The notes beneath the pieces were generated by a model. It made no database searches. It was given only the letters and a program-made list of their open reading frames with translations, and was not told the DNA's origin. From NCBI GenBank assembly GCA_005223185.1, contig NJBN01000003.1, forward strand, positions 1-64,000: a DNA stretch of 64,000 nucleotides. The letters are read 5' to 3'. The stretch's first letter is position 1; each line of letters opens with the position of its first letter. Shown here piece after piece: positions 44,465 through 52,726 of this stretch. The DNA is from a candidate division LCP-89 bacterium B3_LCP. Lineage in GTDB: Bacteria > Electryoneota > B3-LCP. Made by a program: the position numbers and the translations under genes.

Positions 44465-45856
44465 TTGAATAACAACAAGTCATTAACGCCAAAACAGATA
44501 GTCAAACAGCTTGATAAATACATAGTCAGCCAGGGTAAGGCAAAGCGAGCGGTGGCAATTGCTCTGCGCAACCGTTGGCGACGTCAACAGGTGGAAGGTG
44601 AACTTAAAGATGAGATACTGCCCAATAATATAATTATGATCGGCCCAACGGGTGTGGGTAAAACTGAAATCGCCAGACGTTTAGCAGGGCTGGCGAATGC
44701 TCCTTTCATCAAGGTAGAAGCTTCCAAGTTCACCGAAGTGGGTTATGTCGGCAGGGACGTCGAATCCATAATACGCGATCTGGTTGACATCGCTGTGTCG
44801 AAAGTGAAAGCTGATGCAGCGATTGACATTCAACCATCAGCAGAGGCAACGGCTGAAGAGAAACTGTTGGATCTGCTATTACCATTCTCAGGTCTGGATG
44901 ATGAGGATTCCCCACCAACTCTGGCAGACAACACACCAGCCGTAATACACGCCAGAAAGGAACTGCGGCAAAAGCGCGAACGTTCCCGGCAAAAGATTCG
45001 TGAAAAACTGAGATCGGGTAAATTAGAAGATAAGATGGTGGAGTTGGACGTTTCCGAAGATCATTTCAGCATGATGCAGATATTCAGCCCTGTTGGTATG
45101 GAAGAAATGGGCTTGAATATACAGGATATCTTCGGTGGTATGATGCCCAAGAAGCGCAAAAAACGCAAGACGACCGTTGCAGAAGCACGAACGCTTCTCA
45201 CGCAGGAAGAAATATCCAAGCTGATAGATATGGATAAGGTCATTGCTGAAGCGGTTGACCGCACGGAAAACTTAGGTATCGTATTTTTGGATGAAATAGA
45301 CAAGATCGTCGGTGATGGTGGCGGCAGCGGCCCGGACGTCAGCCGTGAAGGAGTACAGCGTGACATTCTTCCGGTTGTAGAAGGTACCAGCGTAGTAACT
45401 AAATACGGAATTGTGAAGACTGACCACGTCCTCTTCGTTGCAGCAGGAGCTTTTCACGCGAATAAACCCTCCGACCTGATCCCTGAACTTCAGGGGCGTT
45501 TCCCCATACGTGTGGAATTAGAAGCACTGGGGGTCAAGGAATTCGTGCGCATCTTAACGGAACCGAAAAACGCCCTGGTTAAACAGTACACGGAACTTTT
45601 AAAATCCGAAGGGGTAGCTCTGCGCTTCACCAAAGATTCCATCAAGGAAATAGCGGTAATTGCGGATCGTGTAAACCGTCGCATGGAGAACATCGGCGCG
45701 CGCAGGCTGCACACGGTCATCACCACCCTACTGGAAGACCTGCTCTTCATGCTGCCCAAAAAGGGAATCGGCGAAGCGGAGATAGATCGCAAACAGGTGA
45801 AGGAGACGCTCGAGAAGATACTGGAAGATGAGGATTTGTCGAGGTATATACTTTGA
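44465..45856 (+). CDS. hslU: ATP-dependent protease ATPase subunit HslU
   Basis: 463 residues with a TTG start, GAGGAG upstream. Walker A is [14 protein letters not shown], the pore loop region is [18 protein letters not shown], Walker B is IVFLDEIDK, and the C-terminus DLSRYIL is the tail that inserts into HslV. The I-domain between them (about 110-245) is present. HslU unfolds substrates and feeds them to HslV. The two are cotranscribed. Confidence 0.97.
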   Translation: MNNNKSLTPKQIVKQLDKYIVSQGKAKRAVAIALRNRWRRQQVEGELKDEILPNNIIMIGPTGVGKTEIARRLAGLANAPFIKVEASKFTEVGYVGRDVESIIRDLVDIAVSKVKADAAIDIQPSAEATAEEKLLDLLLPFSGLDDEDSPPTLADNTPAVIHARKELRQKRERSRQKIREKLRSGKLEDKMVELDVSEDHFSMMQIFSPVGMEEMGLNIQDIFGGMMPKKRKKRKTTVAEARTLLTQEEISKLIDMDKVIAEAVDRTENLGIVFLDEIDKIVGDGGGSGPDVSREGVQRDILPVVEGTSVVTKYGIVKTDHVLFVAAGAFHANKPSDLIPELQGRFPIRVELEALGVKEFVRILTEPKNALVKQYTELLKSEGVALRFTKDSIKEIAVIADRVNRRMENIGARRLHTVITTLLEDLLFMLPKKGIGEAEIDRKQVKETLEKILEDEDLSRYIL

Positions 45857-45880
45857 TCCGTTGACCGTGAACTGAGATAG

Positions 45881-45908
45881 AAATCCGAACGTTAGTCACG
45901 GGTTTTTT
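45881..45908 (+). terminator. Terminator after hslU
   Basis: AAATCCG pairs with CGGGTTT (one G-T pair) and is followed by a T run, 25 bases past the hslU stop. Bases 45909-46097 hold the leader of the next gene with no clear promoter. Confidence 0.55.
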
Positions 45909-46097
45909 GTATGATTTCTGATATATTCAATTAAGATTAAGCACACGATATAAGCTTTAAGTGAAAAGAAATTCCAGAATATTGATTTCTGATCTGTATC
46001 GGAAACTTTTCCAAATATCACTTGCTTAACCAACTAATTAATATTAAGAACTACGGCGAAACGTTCAAAACCAGTTAACTCGAGGAAGGATATTATA

Positions 46098-48302
46098 ATG
46101 AAGTATACTGGCGCTATCCTAATTCTACTCATACCTGCCATCCTATTAGCGAATAGTATCTCAGGTATTATATATGATTCAGATTCAAAAGAACCTCTTC
46201 TCGGCGCGAATATCACGCTGGTTGGAACCAGATTGGGGGCGGCAACAGATCTGAATGGGATTTTTAAAATCAAGGATGTGCCCCCAGGCAGTTACGATCT
46301 CGAAGTCAGTATGATAGGGTATGAAACCCATGTATTTAATATAGATATATCCCAGATCAGAGAGTCTAAATTAAACATTGAATTAGTAAAGACGTTCATA
46401 ACTATACCTGATGTAGTCATATCAGCGGAGCGTCTTATTGAGGGTGCATCCGTAAGTGATGTATCTTTTTCCCACCGCCAAATTCAATCGAAGCATGGTT
46501 TAATGGAAGATCCTGTACGTGTGATGGCCACAATGCCGGGTGTCATCACGCAAGGTGATCTATTCTCACCGTCGCAGATGTACGTGCGGGGAGGTGATCC
46601 GGCCGAGAATCTGTTCTTACTGGATTGGATCCAGGTTCATTGGCCCTGGTATATGGGTGGCATCAAGTCAATCTTTAATAGTCAAATCGTAGACAAAATC
46701 GAGTTGCTCACCGGTGGCTTTCCCCCTAAATATGGTCAAGCGCTCTCATCTGTGTTATCTGTAACTACCCGTGATGGACGCCAAGATCGCGTTGGCGGAA
46801 GCTTTTCATTTGGCATCATGAATACACAAGGCCTCCTTGAAGGACCGATTAACGATCGCAGTTCATTTCTGGTTACAGCCCGGCGTACATACTTAGACTT
46901 GGTTGTCGGTGAAGATGCTGAGTTCCCGGTGCCCGAGTGGTATGATTTGAACTTCAAACTGCGCTATGAATTATCACCCAAACATGACGTAGATATTAAC
47001 GGTTTCATATCATATGAGGGTACCAGTTTCTTCTCTGAAGATGCCGATCCGGGTGTACCGGAAAAGGTAATTACTTCAGACGAATTGAATACTCAGAGTG
47101 TTGTATTCAGCAGCATTTTCAAGGACAATTTGTATAACAAATTGTCCTTGACACGTACCTGGGGTGATTATGACGTTGTTGTCGGTACCGGTTTCGACAT
47201 GAAGATCAAAGCGGAATCCTACGGCTTGCGGGAGGACCTCACCTGGAGGCCACATAACCGGCATGAATTGAAAACCGGTTTTGACGTCAATTACACCGAT
47301 TATCATCTGAACAGCACCATGCCACTGGATCCATCAGACCTCTATACAAAATGGGATTCTACCGGTGTCCCTATGGCATATTACGATATCGCTACAACGT
47401 TTTATCGTGGAGGGGCTTACGTCCAGGATTCGTATAACATGTTCGATCCTTTAACACTGACTGGCGGCTTCAGAATGGATTACCATTTTTGGACTGAGGA
47501 TTTTGATGCCATGCCACGTCTATCTATGCGCTATGATCTGAACGAGAAGACTGCTTTGCGAGCGGCCTGGGGTGAATACCAAATGTATAATGATCCGATG
47601 TACCTTTTCCTCAATTCGGAATTAAAATCGGATCAATCAACACACTTTATCATTGGTATTAGCCAAGACTTTAATTCCACCTACACAGGCTGGATAGAAG
47701 CATATTATAAAGATTACGACCGACTTACAGTTGTCGATTCTACCGGTTTTCCCACTTCTGATGGTACTGGCCATTCGAAGGGTATCGAGCTGTTTCTGCA
47801 GAAACGAATGGGAGCCTTGAACGGATGGATCAGTTATTCATTATCTGAAGCTAAAAGGCGTGAGTACTTAGATGATAAGGAGTATGTTTTCGATTATAAT
47901 CAAACTCACATGGCGACATTGGTTCTGGAATACCAATTCCCCAAGCCTAACGGTTTACTACCGGCGCTGATTGGAATCAACTTCCGTTATTCGACCGGTA
48001 GACCGCATACACCAATTGTGAGTGCTTACCAGGATTCAATCGGGAACTGGATAGGAGTCCCGGGAGAGACCAACTCATTACGGTATGATGATTATCATGC
48101 GATGAATCTGCGGATAGAATGGCGCTTCCCAGTATTCGGTGCGAAGGGTAAATCTTACATCGAACTCTGGAACCTATACAATCACAAGAATCCCAATGGG
48201 ATTGAATATGTCTTTGAAGCGGGTTATCCGGATAACGTTAAATCGGAATTGTACTACTTTACACCCTTCATGTTCGGTGGTGGATTTGCTGTAGAATTCT
48301 GA
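46098..48302 (+). CDS. TonB-dependent receptor with carboxypeptidase-like N-domain
   Basis: 734 residues. The signal peptide (about 1-18) is followed by a carboxypeptidase-regulatory-like domain (about 20-100: SGIIYDSDSKEPLLGANITLVGT, GSYDLEVSMIGYE). Then comes a plug domain (about 120-220; DPVRVMATMPGVI, QMYVRGGDPAENLFLLDWIQV, VDKIELLTGGFPPKYG) and a 22-strand-type barrel ending in FAVEF. This is the layout of Bacteroidota-type outer-membrane receptors that import siderophores, vitamins or oligosaccharides with TonB energy. No SusD-like gene is adjacent, so a glycan-specific role is not supported. GAGGAAGGAT precedes the ATG. Confidence 0.92.
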   Translation: MKYTGAILILLIPAILLANSISGIIYDSDSKEPLLGANITLVGTRLGAATDLNGIFKIKDVPPGSYDLEVSMIGYETHVFNIDISQIRESKLNIELVKTFITIPDVVISAERLIEGASVSDVSFSHRQIQSKHGLMEDPVRVMATMPGVITQGDLFSPSQMYVRGGDPAENLFLLDWIQVHWPWYMGGIKSIFNSQIVDKIELLTGGFPPKYGQALSSVLSVTTRDGRQDRVGGSFSFGIMNTQGLLEGPINDRSSFLVTARRTYLDLVVGEDAEFPVPEWYDLNFKLRYELSPKHDVDINGFISYEGTSFFSEDADPGVPEKVITSDELNTQSVVFSSIFKDNLYNKLSLTRTWGDYDVVVGTGFDMKIKAESYGLREDLTWRPHNRHELKTGFDVNYTDYHLNSTMPLDPSDLYTKWDSTGVPMAYYDIATTFYRGGAYVQDSYNMFDPLTLTGGFRMDYHFWTEDFDAMPRLSMRYDLNEKTALRAAWGEYQMYNDPMYLFLNSELKSDQSTHFIIGISQDFNSTYTGWIEAYYKDYDRLTVVDSTGFPTSDGTGHSKGIELFLQKRMGALNGWISYSLSEAKRREYLDDKEYVFDYNQTHMATLVLEYQFPKPNGLLPALIGINFRYSTGRPHTPIVSAYQDSIGNWIGVPGETNSLRYDDYHAMNLRIEWRFPVFGAKGKSYIELWNLYNHKNPNGIEYVFEAGYPDNVKSELYYFTPFMFGGGFAVEF

Positions 48303-48329
48303 TCAAGAGATGTGAGACTACGAGAAGTA

Positions 48330-48357
48330 AAAACCCGAATCAATTGACCCGGGTTTT
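48330..48357. terminator. Bidirectional terminator between convergent genes
   Basis: Perfect 8-bp arms AAAACCCG and CGGGTTTT with a 12-base loop, between the TonB receptor gene (+) and the frdA-like gene (-). Confidence 0.8.
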
Positions 48358-48379
48358 CTATTTGCATATAGGAAATTGC

Positions 48380-50053
48380 CTATCTCATAGTACCTTCATA
48401 CTGTGCGGTGAGCTGTTTGGCTTTGACGTGTTCTAAGGTGTAATCAGGTAACAGCATGGGTGCTATCCGGTCGGTTTTAACTCCGGCATCGTCCATCTCT
48501 TTATGGTATTTGGTGACATGTTCGAGGGTTAGTTTGCCACCCTTGTATCCGTTTGTTGCATAAGTCGCTGCACTTTTCCCAGCAATGCGCCCATAGACCA
48601 TAATATCTAAGAGGGAATTACCCATCAGCCGGTTCTCACCATGAGTACCACCGCCGACTTCACCGCCTAAGAACAGACCGGGAATACAGGTGGAACCATC
48701 AGATTGGAATTCCAATCCGCCGTTCTGGTAGTGCAGAGTGGGATAGATCAGCATCGGTTCCTTGCCGATGTCAATATCGAAGCGCTTATAGAGGATATGC
48801 TTGCCGGGGAACTCCTTCTTGACATAACCTTCACCGAACATGACGTCCAACATGGGACTATCCAGCCAGATACCGAACTTACCGGTTGGCGTGGGAACGC
48901 CTTTGCTAACGTCCACACATTCACGGATGATGCATGCTGCCTCTATGTCGCGCGGCTCACGTTCGAATACAAACTGGTTCCCTTCGATGTTCACCAGGTT
49001 AGCTCCCGCACCACGGAATTTCTCCGTGATTAAAATGCCTTCGGCTTGTTCCGGGAAGATAACTCCAGTGGGATGGTACTGAATGGTATGCAGAAAGCAG
49101 ATCGGTACTCCAGCACGGTATCCTAAAACGATGCCGTCAAAAGTAGCGCCGTAATGGTTAGTGGTCATGAAATTCTGCACGTGCAGCCGCCCACTGCCAC
49201 CCGTTGCCATTATCACGGCCTTGGCTTTTACAACCAAATACTCGGCAGTCTCCATATTGTAGAGGACGGCCCCAGCGCAATGACCTTTATCGTTCAGAAT
49301 CAGTTCGACTGCAGGTGAAAATTCAAGGACGGTTATATCATCCAAGCGATTGCGGGCTTCATCGCGAACGGTACGCATCATCTCCGCGCCCGTGATATCC
49401 GCGGCAAAATGCATCCGCTTGCGTGACGTTCCACCACCGTGAAGAGTCTTCAGCGAGCCGTCTTCATGCTTGCTGAAGTTGCAGCCCAGCTCTAAAAGCC
49501 AGCGGATGACGTCCGGAGCTTCATTGACCAGAGTTTCCGCCAGTTTCGGATTGTTGGTGAAATGACCGCCACCCATGACATCCAGATAGTGATAGTAAGG
49601 CGAATCCTTCCACCCCTTGGTGGCAGCCTGAATTCCCCCTTCTGCCATCATAGTATTAGCATCACCGTGGCGCAATTTGGTGGAAATTATTACCTTAGCG
49701 CCCTGTTCCTGAGCTAACAAAGCTGCAGCCGTACCTGCACCTCCGCCTCCAATGACCAGCACGTCGGTTTCATAGTCGACACTATCCAAGTTCACTTTTT
49801 CCGGATTAACGCGGCTTTTGGCTTCCAGGATATCCACATATTCATGAGCTATGCGGTAACCTTTATTGGGACCGACCCCTATTTCGCGTCGTCCTTCTTC
49901 CTTGACGTCGGGATGAAACGCTTTTAGGACTTTATCTCTATCTTCAAGGCTGAGCGCCGGGAATTCTTTTCCTGCCTCCTTGAACTTGATCCTTTCCGAA
50001 CGGGTGGCTTCAACTTTTTTTATCAATTTTTTTAGACTATCTGGATAAGGCAT
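48380..50053 (-). CDS. Fumarate reductase/succinate dehydrogenase-type flavoprotein
   Basis: 557 residues, last gene of a four-gene operon. An N-terminal extension of about 95 residues precedes the FAD-binding motif DVLVIGGGGAGTAAAL. The flavin-site loop reads ANTMMAEGGIQAA. Where SdhA/FrdA have the flavin-linked His, Asn133 is found, so FAD is probably not covalently bound. Catalytic-type residues are seen in HTIQYHPTG, the EPRDIEAACI arginine and HYQNGGLE; the GEVGGGTHGENRLMGNSLLD motif closes the FAD site. It likely interconverts fumarate and succinate. L-aspartate oxidase is a weaker alternative because of the Fe-S partner genes. GAGGT precedes the ATG. Confidence 0.85.
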   Translation of the reverse strand: MPYPDSLKKLIKKVEATRSERIKFKEAGKEFPALSLEDRDKVLKAFHPDVKEEGRREIGVGPNKGYRIAHEYVDILEAKSRVNPEKVNLDSVDYETDVLVIGGGGAGTAAALLAQEQGAKVIISTKLRHGDANTMMAEGGIQAATKGWKDSPYYHYLDVMGGGHFTNNPKLAETLVNEAPDVIRWLLELGCNFSKHEDGSLKTLHGGGTSRKRMHFAADITGAEMMRTVRDEARNRLDDITVLEFSPAVELILNDKGHCAGAVLYNMETAEYLVVKAKAVIMATGGSGRLHVQNFMTTNHYGATFDGIVLGYRAGVPICFLHTIQYHPTGVIFPEQAEGILITEKFRGAGANLVNIEGNQFVFEREPRDIEAACIIRECVDVSKGVPTPTGKFGIWLDSPMLDVMFGEGYVKKEFPGKHILYKRFDIDIGKEPMLIYPTLHYQNGGLEFQSDGSTCIPGLFLGGEVGGGTHGENRLMGNSLLDIMVYGRIAGKSAATYATNGYKGGKLTLEHVTKYHKEMDDAGVKTDRIAPMLLPDYTLEHVKAKQLTAQYEGTMR

Positions 50054-50112
50054 CTTTTACCTCGTATTATCGGTGTAGGTAATTTCTTGGGTTGAATTTA
50101 GAATAATTCTAT

Positions 50113-50901
50113 CTACTTTAAGAGAGCGTGATCGCTATCCGGGGTCCATTCATTCTCAGACGTTCCCGGTTCCATTTGGCGCTGGTTGTACAGATCCTTC
50201 AATTTTTTTATGTCATCGGTTACCTGGTCCTGCTGCATGGGGTCCAGAGTCCCTAAACCCATAACTTCTTGAAGGAATTTATCATAGTAACCAGATATGA
50301 TCGCTTCGACCTGTTTATCGCAATGTTCGGAAGGAACGGCGATGAATTTACCTCTTATCCTGCGCACCATCTGCGCTATGTGATACTGAGACATCTCAGC
50401 CATGCAGCGGGTGGCGCAGAGACCGCACTGAATGCAGTCGAAAGAGATCTCGGCAGCTTTATCCAGATCGCCCCGCTTGATGGCGGCTACGTAATCCATT
50501 ACCTGGATATCCATGGGACACACCTTCGAGCAGGCATTGCAGGCCAAGCAACGGAACAGCTCCGGGTAAACTTTAAACACTTCTTCCGCTTCACCCTTGA
50601 GGTCATCCCATGTAAAAACCGCTCGGTTTGCGGGATAAAAAGGTATCTGTGTCAGGTACATTTCGGGTTGGACTACCGTCTGGCAGGCTAAACCCACGCG
50701 GATGTGGTAATCACCCGGGAGACGATAAACCGTGCCGCACGCTCCGCAGATGCCGCCGCGGCAGCCACAGCCGCGAATGAATTTAAAACCCGCGTATTCC
50801 ATCGCCTTCATGATGGTCAACGACTCAGGCACGTCATACCGCTTGCCCATAATATATACAGGGATTAAATTAGCCTGGATTTCAGCAGTTTTTGCGCTCA
50901 T
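50113..50901 (-). CDS. FrdB/SdhB-like iron-sulfur subunit
   Basis: 262 residues. The N-terminal 2Fe-2S domain has the four cysteines in CRGGIC, GAC and GLACQ. Two ferredoxin-type sets follow: CLACNACSKVCP (about 118-129) and CIQCGLCATRC (about 157-167). Classic SdhB has a 3Fe-4S centre in the last position; here the third set is a full CxxCxxCxxxC, so three clusters of 2Fe-2S, 4Fe-4S and 4Fe-4S are expected. It should carry electrons between the flavoprotein and the HdrB-like subunit. It lies 59 bases before the flavoprotein gene. The short gap upstream of it holds a tandem palindrome. Confidence 0.85.
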   Translation of the reverse strand: MSAKTAEIQANLIPVYIMGKRYDVPESLTIMKAMEYAGFKFIRGCGCRGGICGACGTVYRLPGDYHIRVGLACQTVVQPEMYLTQIPFYPANRAVFTWDDLKGEAEEVFKVYPELFRCLACNACSKVCPMDIQVMDYVAAIKRGDLDKAAEISFDCIQCGLCATRCMAEMSQYHIAQMVRRIRGKFIAVPSEHCDKQVEAIISGYYDKFLQEVMGLGTLDPMQQDQVTDDIKKLKDLYNQRQMEPGTSENEWTPDSDHALLK

Positions 50902-50919
50902 CTAAACCTCGTTATTTTT

Positions 50920-50955
50920 CATGTATACAAGTATACATGTGTACAAGTATACAAG
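50920..50955. promoter_or_regulatory. Tandem palindrome upstream of the frdB-like gene
   Basis: A perfect palindrome CATGTATACaaGTATACATG covers 50920-50939 and is followed by two more half-site words (GTGTACAAG, TATACAAG). It fills the 77-base gap between the hdrB-like stop and the frdB-like start. It could be an operator, an internal promoter element or a recombination remnant. The regulator is unknown. Confidence 0.55.
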
Positions 50956-50978
50956 TTATCTATTAATATATGCGGTAA

Positions 50979-51857
50979 CTATTGTACCAGTTCTTTCTCT
51001 TTCAGTAATTCGCGAGACGCTGGCAGATTAAGGTCAAAACCGCAGGAATTATCGTCAACACCTAAAGCTAACGCCAGCAGTTGGGTGAAATAAAACACCG
51101 GTAGTGGTTTCAACGCTTCGTTTTTCGCTATGATGTCGTTCTGGCGGCGTCCCAAATTGTATTCACACAGCGGGCAGCTCATGATTAAAGCATCCACCTC
51201 CCTGCTTTCCGCCGAAGCGATTATACCAGCAGCAGTCTGTATTCCTGCATCAGGATTGGAGATCATCTGGTAAGAACTGCAGCACTCCTCGGCATGATCA
51301 AAGTCAACGCAGGATGCACCCAGAGCTTCCACCAAATCACCGAAGATGGAAGGACTCACCCCATTATCTATGGTTACTTCATGGGGACGTGTCAGCGTAC
51401 AGCCGTAATAGGGCGCTAATTTTAAGCTATCCAGAGGTTTCTTAACCGCCTTCTTCACTTCATCCCACCCGATGTCATCACGCAGGAAATTCAGTAAGTG
51501 GACCACTTCAACTTCGCCTTCGTAATCGGTTTCTTCTTCCATGAAGGTGTTTATTGTGTAGCGTTTCTCTTCATCCTCCCGCATCAGCAGATTGGCTCTG
51601 GCTAAAGTATTGTAGCACATCGAACAGAGCGTCATCAATTTGTCGAATCCCATGTCCTTGGCGCGGATGAGATCACGTACCGGAGCCAACAGATGAATCA
51701 GATCGTCATCCGCCAGCGAATAGACAGCCCCGCAGCAGTTCCAGCGTTCCAGCTCTATAACCTCAACTCCAAAAACCGATAGAGCACCGATGGCGGCATC
51801 TTCCAGATTCCTGGCATGGGATTTAAGCGTACAACCGGGATAATATCCTAATTTCAT
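50979..51857 (-). CDS. HdrB-like CCG-domain protein
   Basis: 292 residues with two complete cysteine-rich CCG motifs. The first has Cys9 (YYPGCTLK), CC in ERWNCCGAVYS and CSMC. The second has GCTLTRPHE, CC in HAEECCSSYQ and CPLCEYN. In methanogen heterodisulfide reductase this subunit holds the noncubane 4Fe-4S cluster pair that reduces the disulfide. The same domain is in thiol:fumarate reductase (TfrB) and in methylmenaquinol:fumarate reductase (MfrE). Here it is a separate gene between hdrC-like and frdB-like genes, so it probably provides the site where electrons enter or leave the fumarate module. Confidence 0.88.
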   Translation of the reverse strand: MKLGYYPGCTLKSHARNLEDAAIGALSVFGVEVIELERWNCCGAVYSLADDDLIHLLAPVRDLIRAKDMGFDKLMTLCSMCYNTLARANLLMREDEEKRYTINTFMEEETDYEGEVEVVHLLNFLRDDIGWDEVKKAVKKPLDSLKLAPYYGCTLTRPHEVTIDNGVSPSIFGDLVEALGASCVDFDHAEECCSSYQMISNPDAGIQTAAGIIASAESREVDALIMSCPLCEYNLGRRQNDIIAKNEALKPLPVFYFTQLLALALGVDDNSCGFDLNLPASRELLKEKELVQ

Positions 51858-51870
51858 TGTATGTAATCCT

Positions 51871-52278
51871 TCAGGCGGTGTGTTTACGGAAGCAGCTTAC
51901 CATGGCTATCGGAGGCAGTTCTTCCAGGATTTCTTCATCGATTTTAAATGGTTCGACGTAATTCTCATTCATGCGCAGGCTTATCTGTCTTATCGCTTCC
52001 ATTAATTTGGCGATGTCAATTCCGCGCGGGCAGCGAACCATACACGAATGACAGGAAGCGCATATCCAGGCAGTGTTATCTCCGATTACCTGCTCTTCCT
52101 GTCCAAAATTAGCGCGCAGGATCATCATTCTGGGACCAAAGGTCATATTTTCCATCATAGGACACGATCCTGAACAGGTACCGCACTGCATGCATTTAGA
52201 GAAATTCTCACCGCTTATTTCTTCAACTTTACGCACAAAATCTGATATGATAGTGCGATCCGATATGATGATCGGCAT
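51871..52278 (-). CDS. HdrC-like ferredoxin protein
   Basis: 135 residues, first gene of the operon. Two 4Fe-4S motifs are visible: CMQCGTCSGSCPM (about 34-46) and CASCHSCMVRCPRGID (about 75-90). The rest is short and helical, as in HdrC subunits that connect HdrB to an electron donor. No HdrA flavoprotein gene is present. GAGGATAAATC precedes the ATG, and the next gene begins 13 bases after the stop. Confidence 0.85.
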   Translation of the reverse strand: MPIIISDRTIISDFVRKVEEISGENFSKCMQCGTCSGSCPMMENMTFGPRMMILRANFGQEEQVIGDNTAWICASCHSCMVRCPRGIDIAKLMEAIRQISLRMNENYVEPFKIDEEILEELPPIAMVSCFRKHTA

Positions 52279-52726
52279 GATTTATCCTCAGAGCTTTAGG
52301 GACACTCATCCCGGTTATACCCTCAGAACGGGCTGGCTATTACTTTGACGAACAGGATGATAAGATTCTTGACTAAGGAAAATCCGCAGGTGAGTCTGTT
52401 TTCCTGCGGAGAGATGGTTCCCGAACCGCGTTAGGAATTGCACTTTATATAACGGTGGGCGAATAGAATTTAATAAATCAGACGGAAGAAATCAAGGACT
52501 TAGAGGAAAAAAATTTGAGGGGTGAAAAATATAATACCTTAAATGAAAACTCTTCGGTAAGTTGTAACTTCAAGAAGAATAATTATCATTTTTTTATTGC
52601 ATTACTTAAAATTAGCCTTATATTTCATATTGATGAATTTTCCTGATAAATATGTCATATCAGGGCTCGGAACAGGCAGTCTTTAGATTTTCCATCGAAC
52701 CGGAAATTAATAAGAAGTATATCGGA
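52279..52726. other. Intergenic region with hairpin, start of duplicated segment
   Basis: It is the leader region between the hdrC-like gene (-) and the SGNH gene (+). An inverted pair CCGCAGG/CCTGCGG lies at 52384-52409. From about 52402 on the sequence is homologous to 55073 onwards. A TTGCAT, 16 bases, TATATT set near 52597-52624 may be the SGNH promoter; its counterpart lies near 55267-55294. A frame from the ATG at 52652 is open, but the paralogue has stops there. Confidence 0.5.

Noticed and set aside
50922-50955. CRISPR-like array
   Set aside because: The repeated words are eight to ten bases with no spacers; it is a tandem palindrome. No other regularly spaced repeats were seen in the window.
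17138-52278. Functional link between the MetV-MetF fusion and the HdrBC-Frd operon
   Set aside because: They are 30 kb apart on opposite strands with unrelated genes between. Shared electron carriers are possible, but the sequence gives no evidence for a complex.
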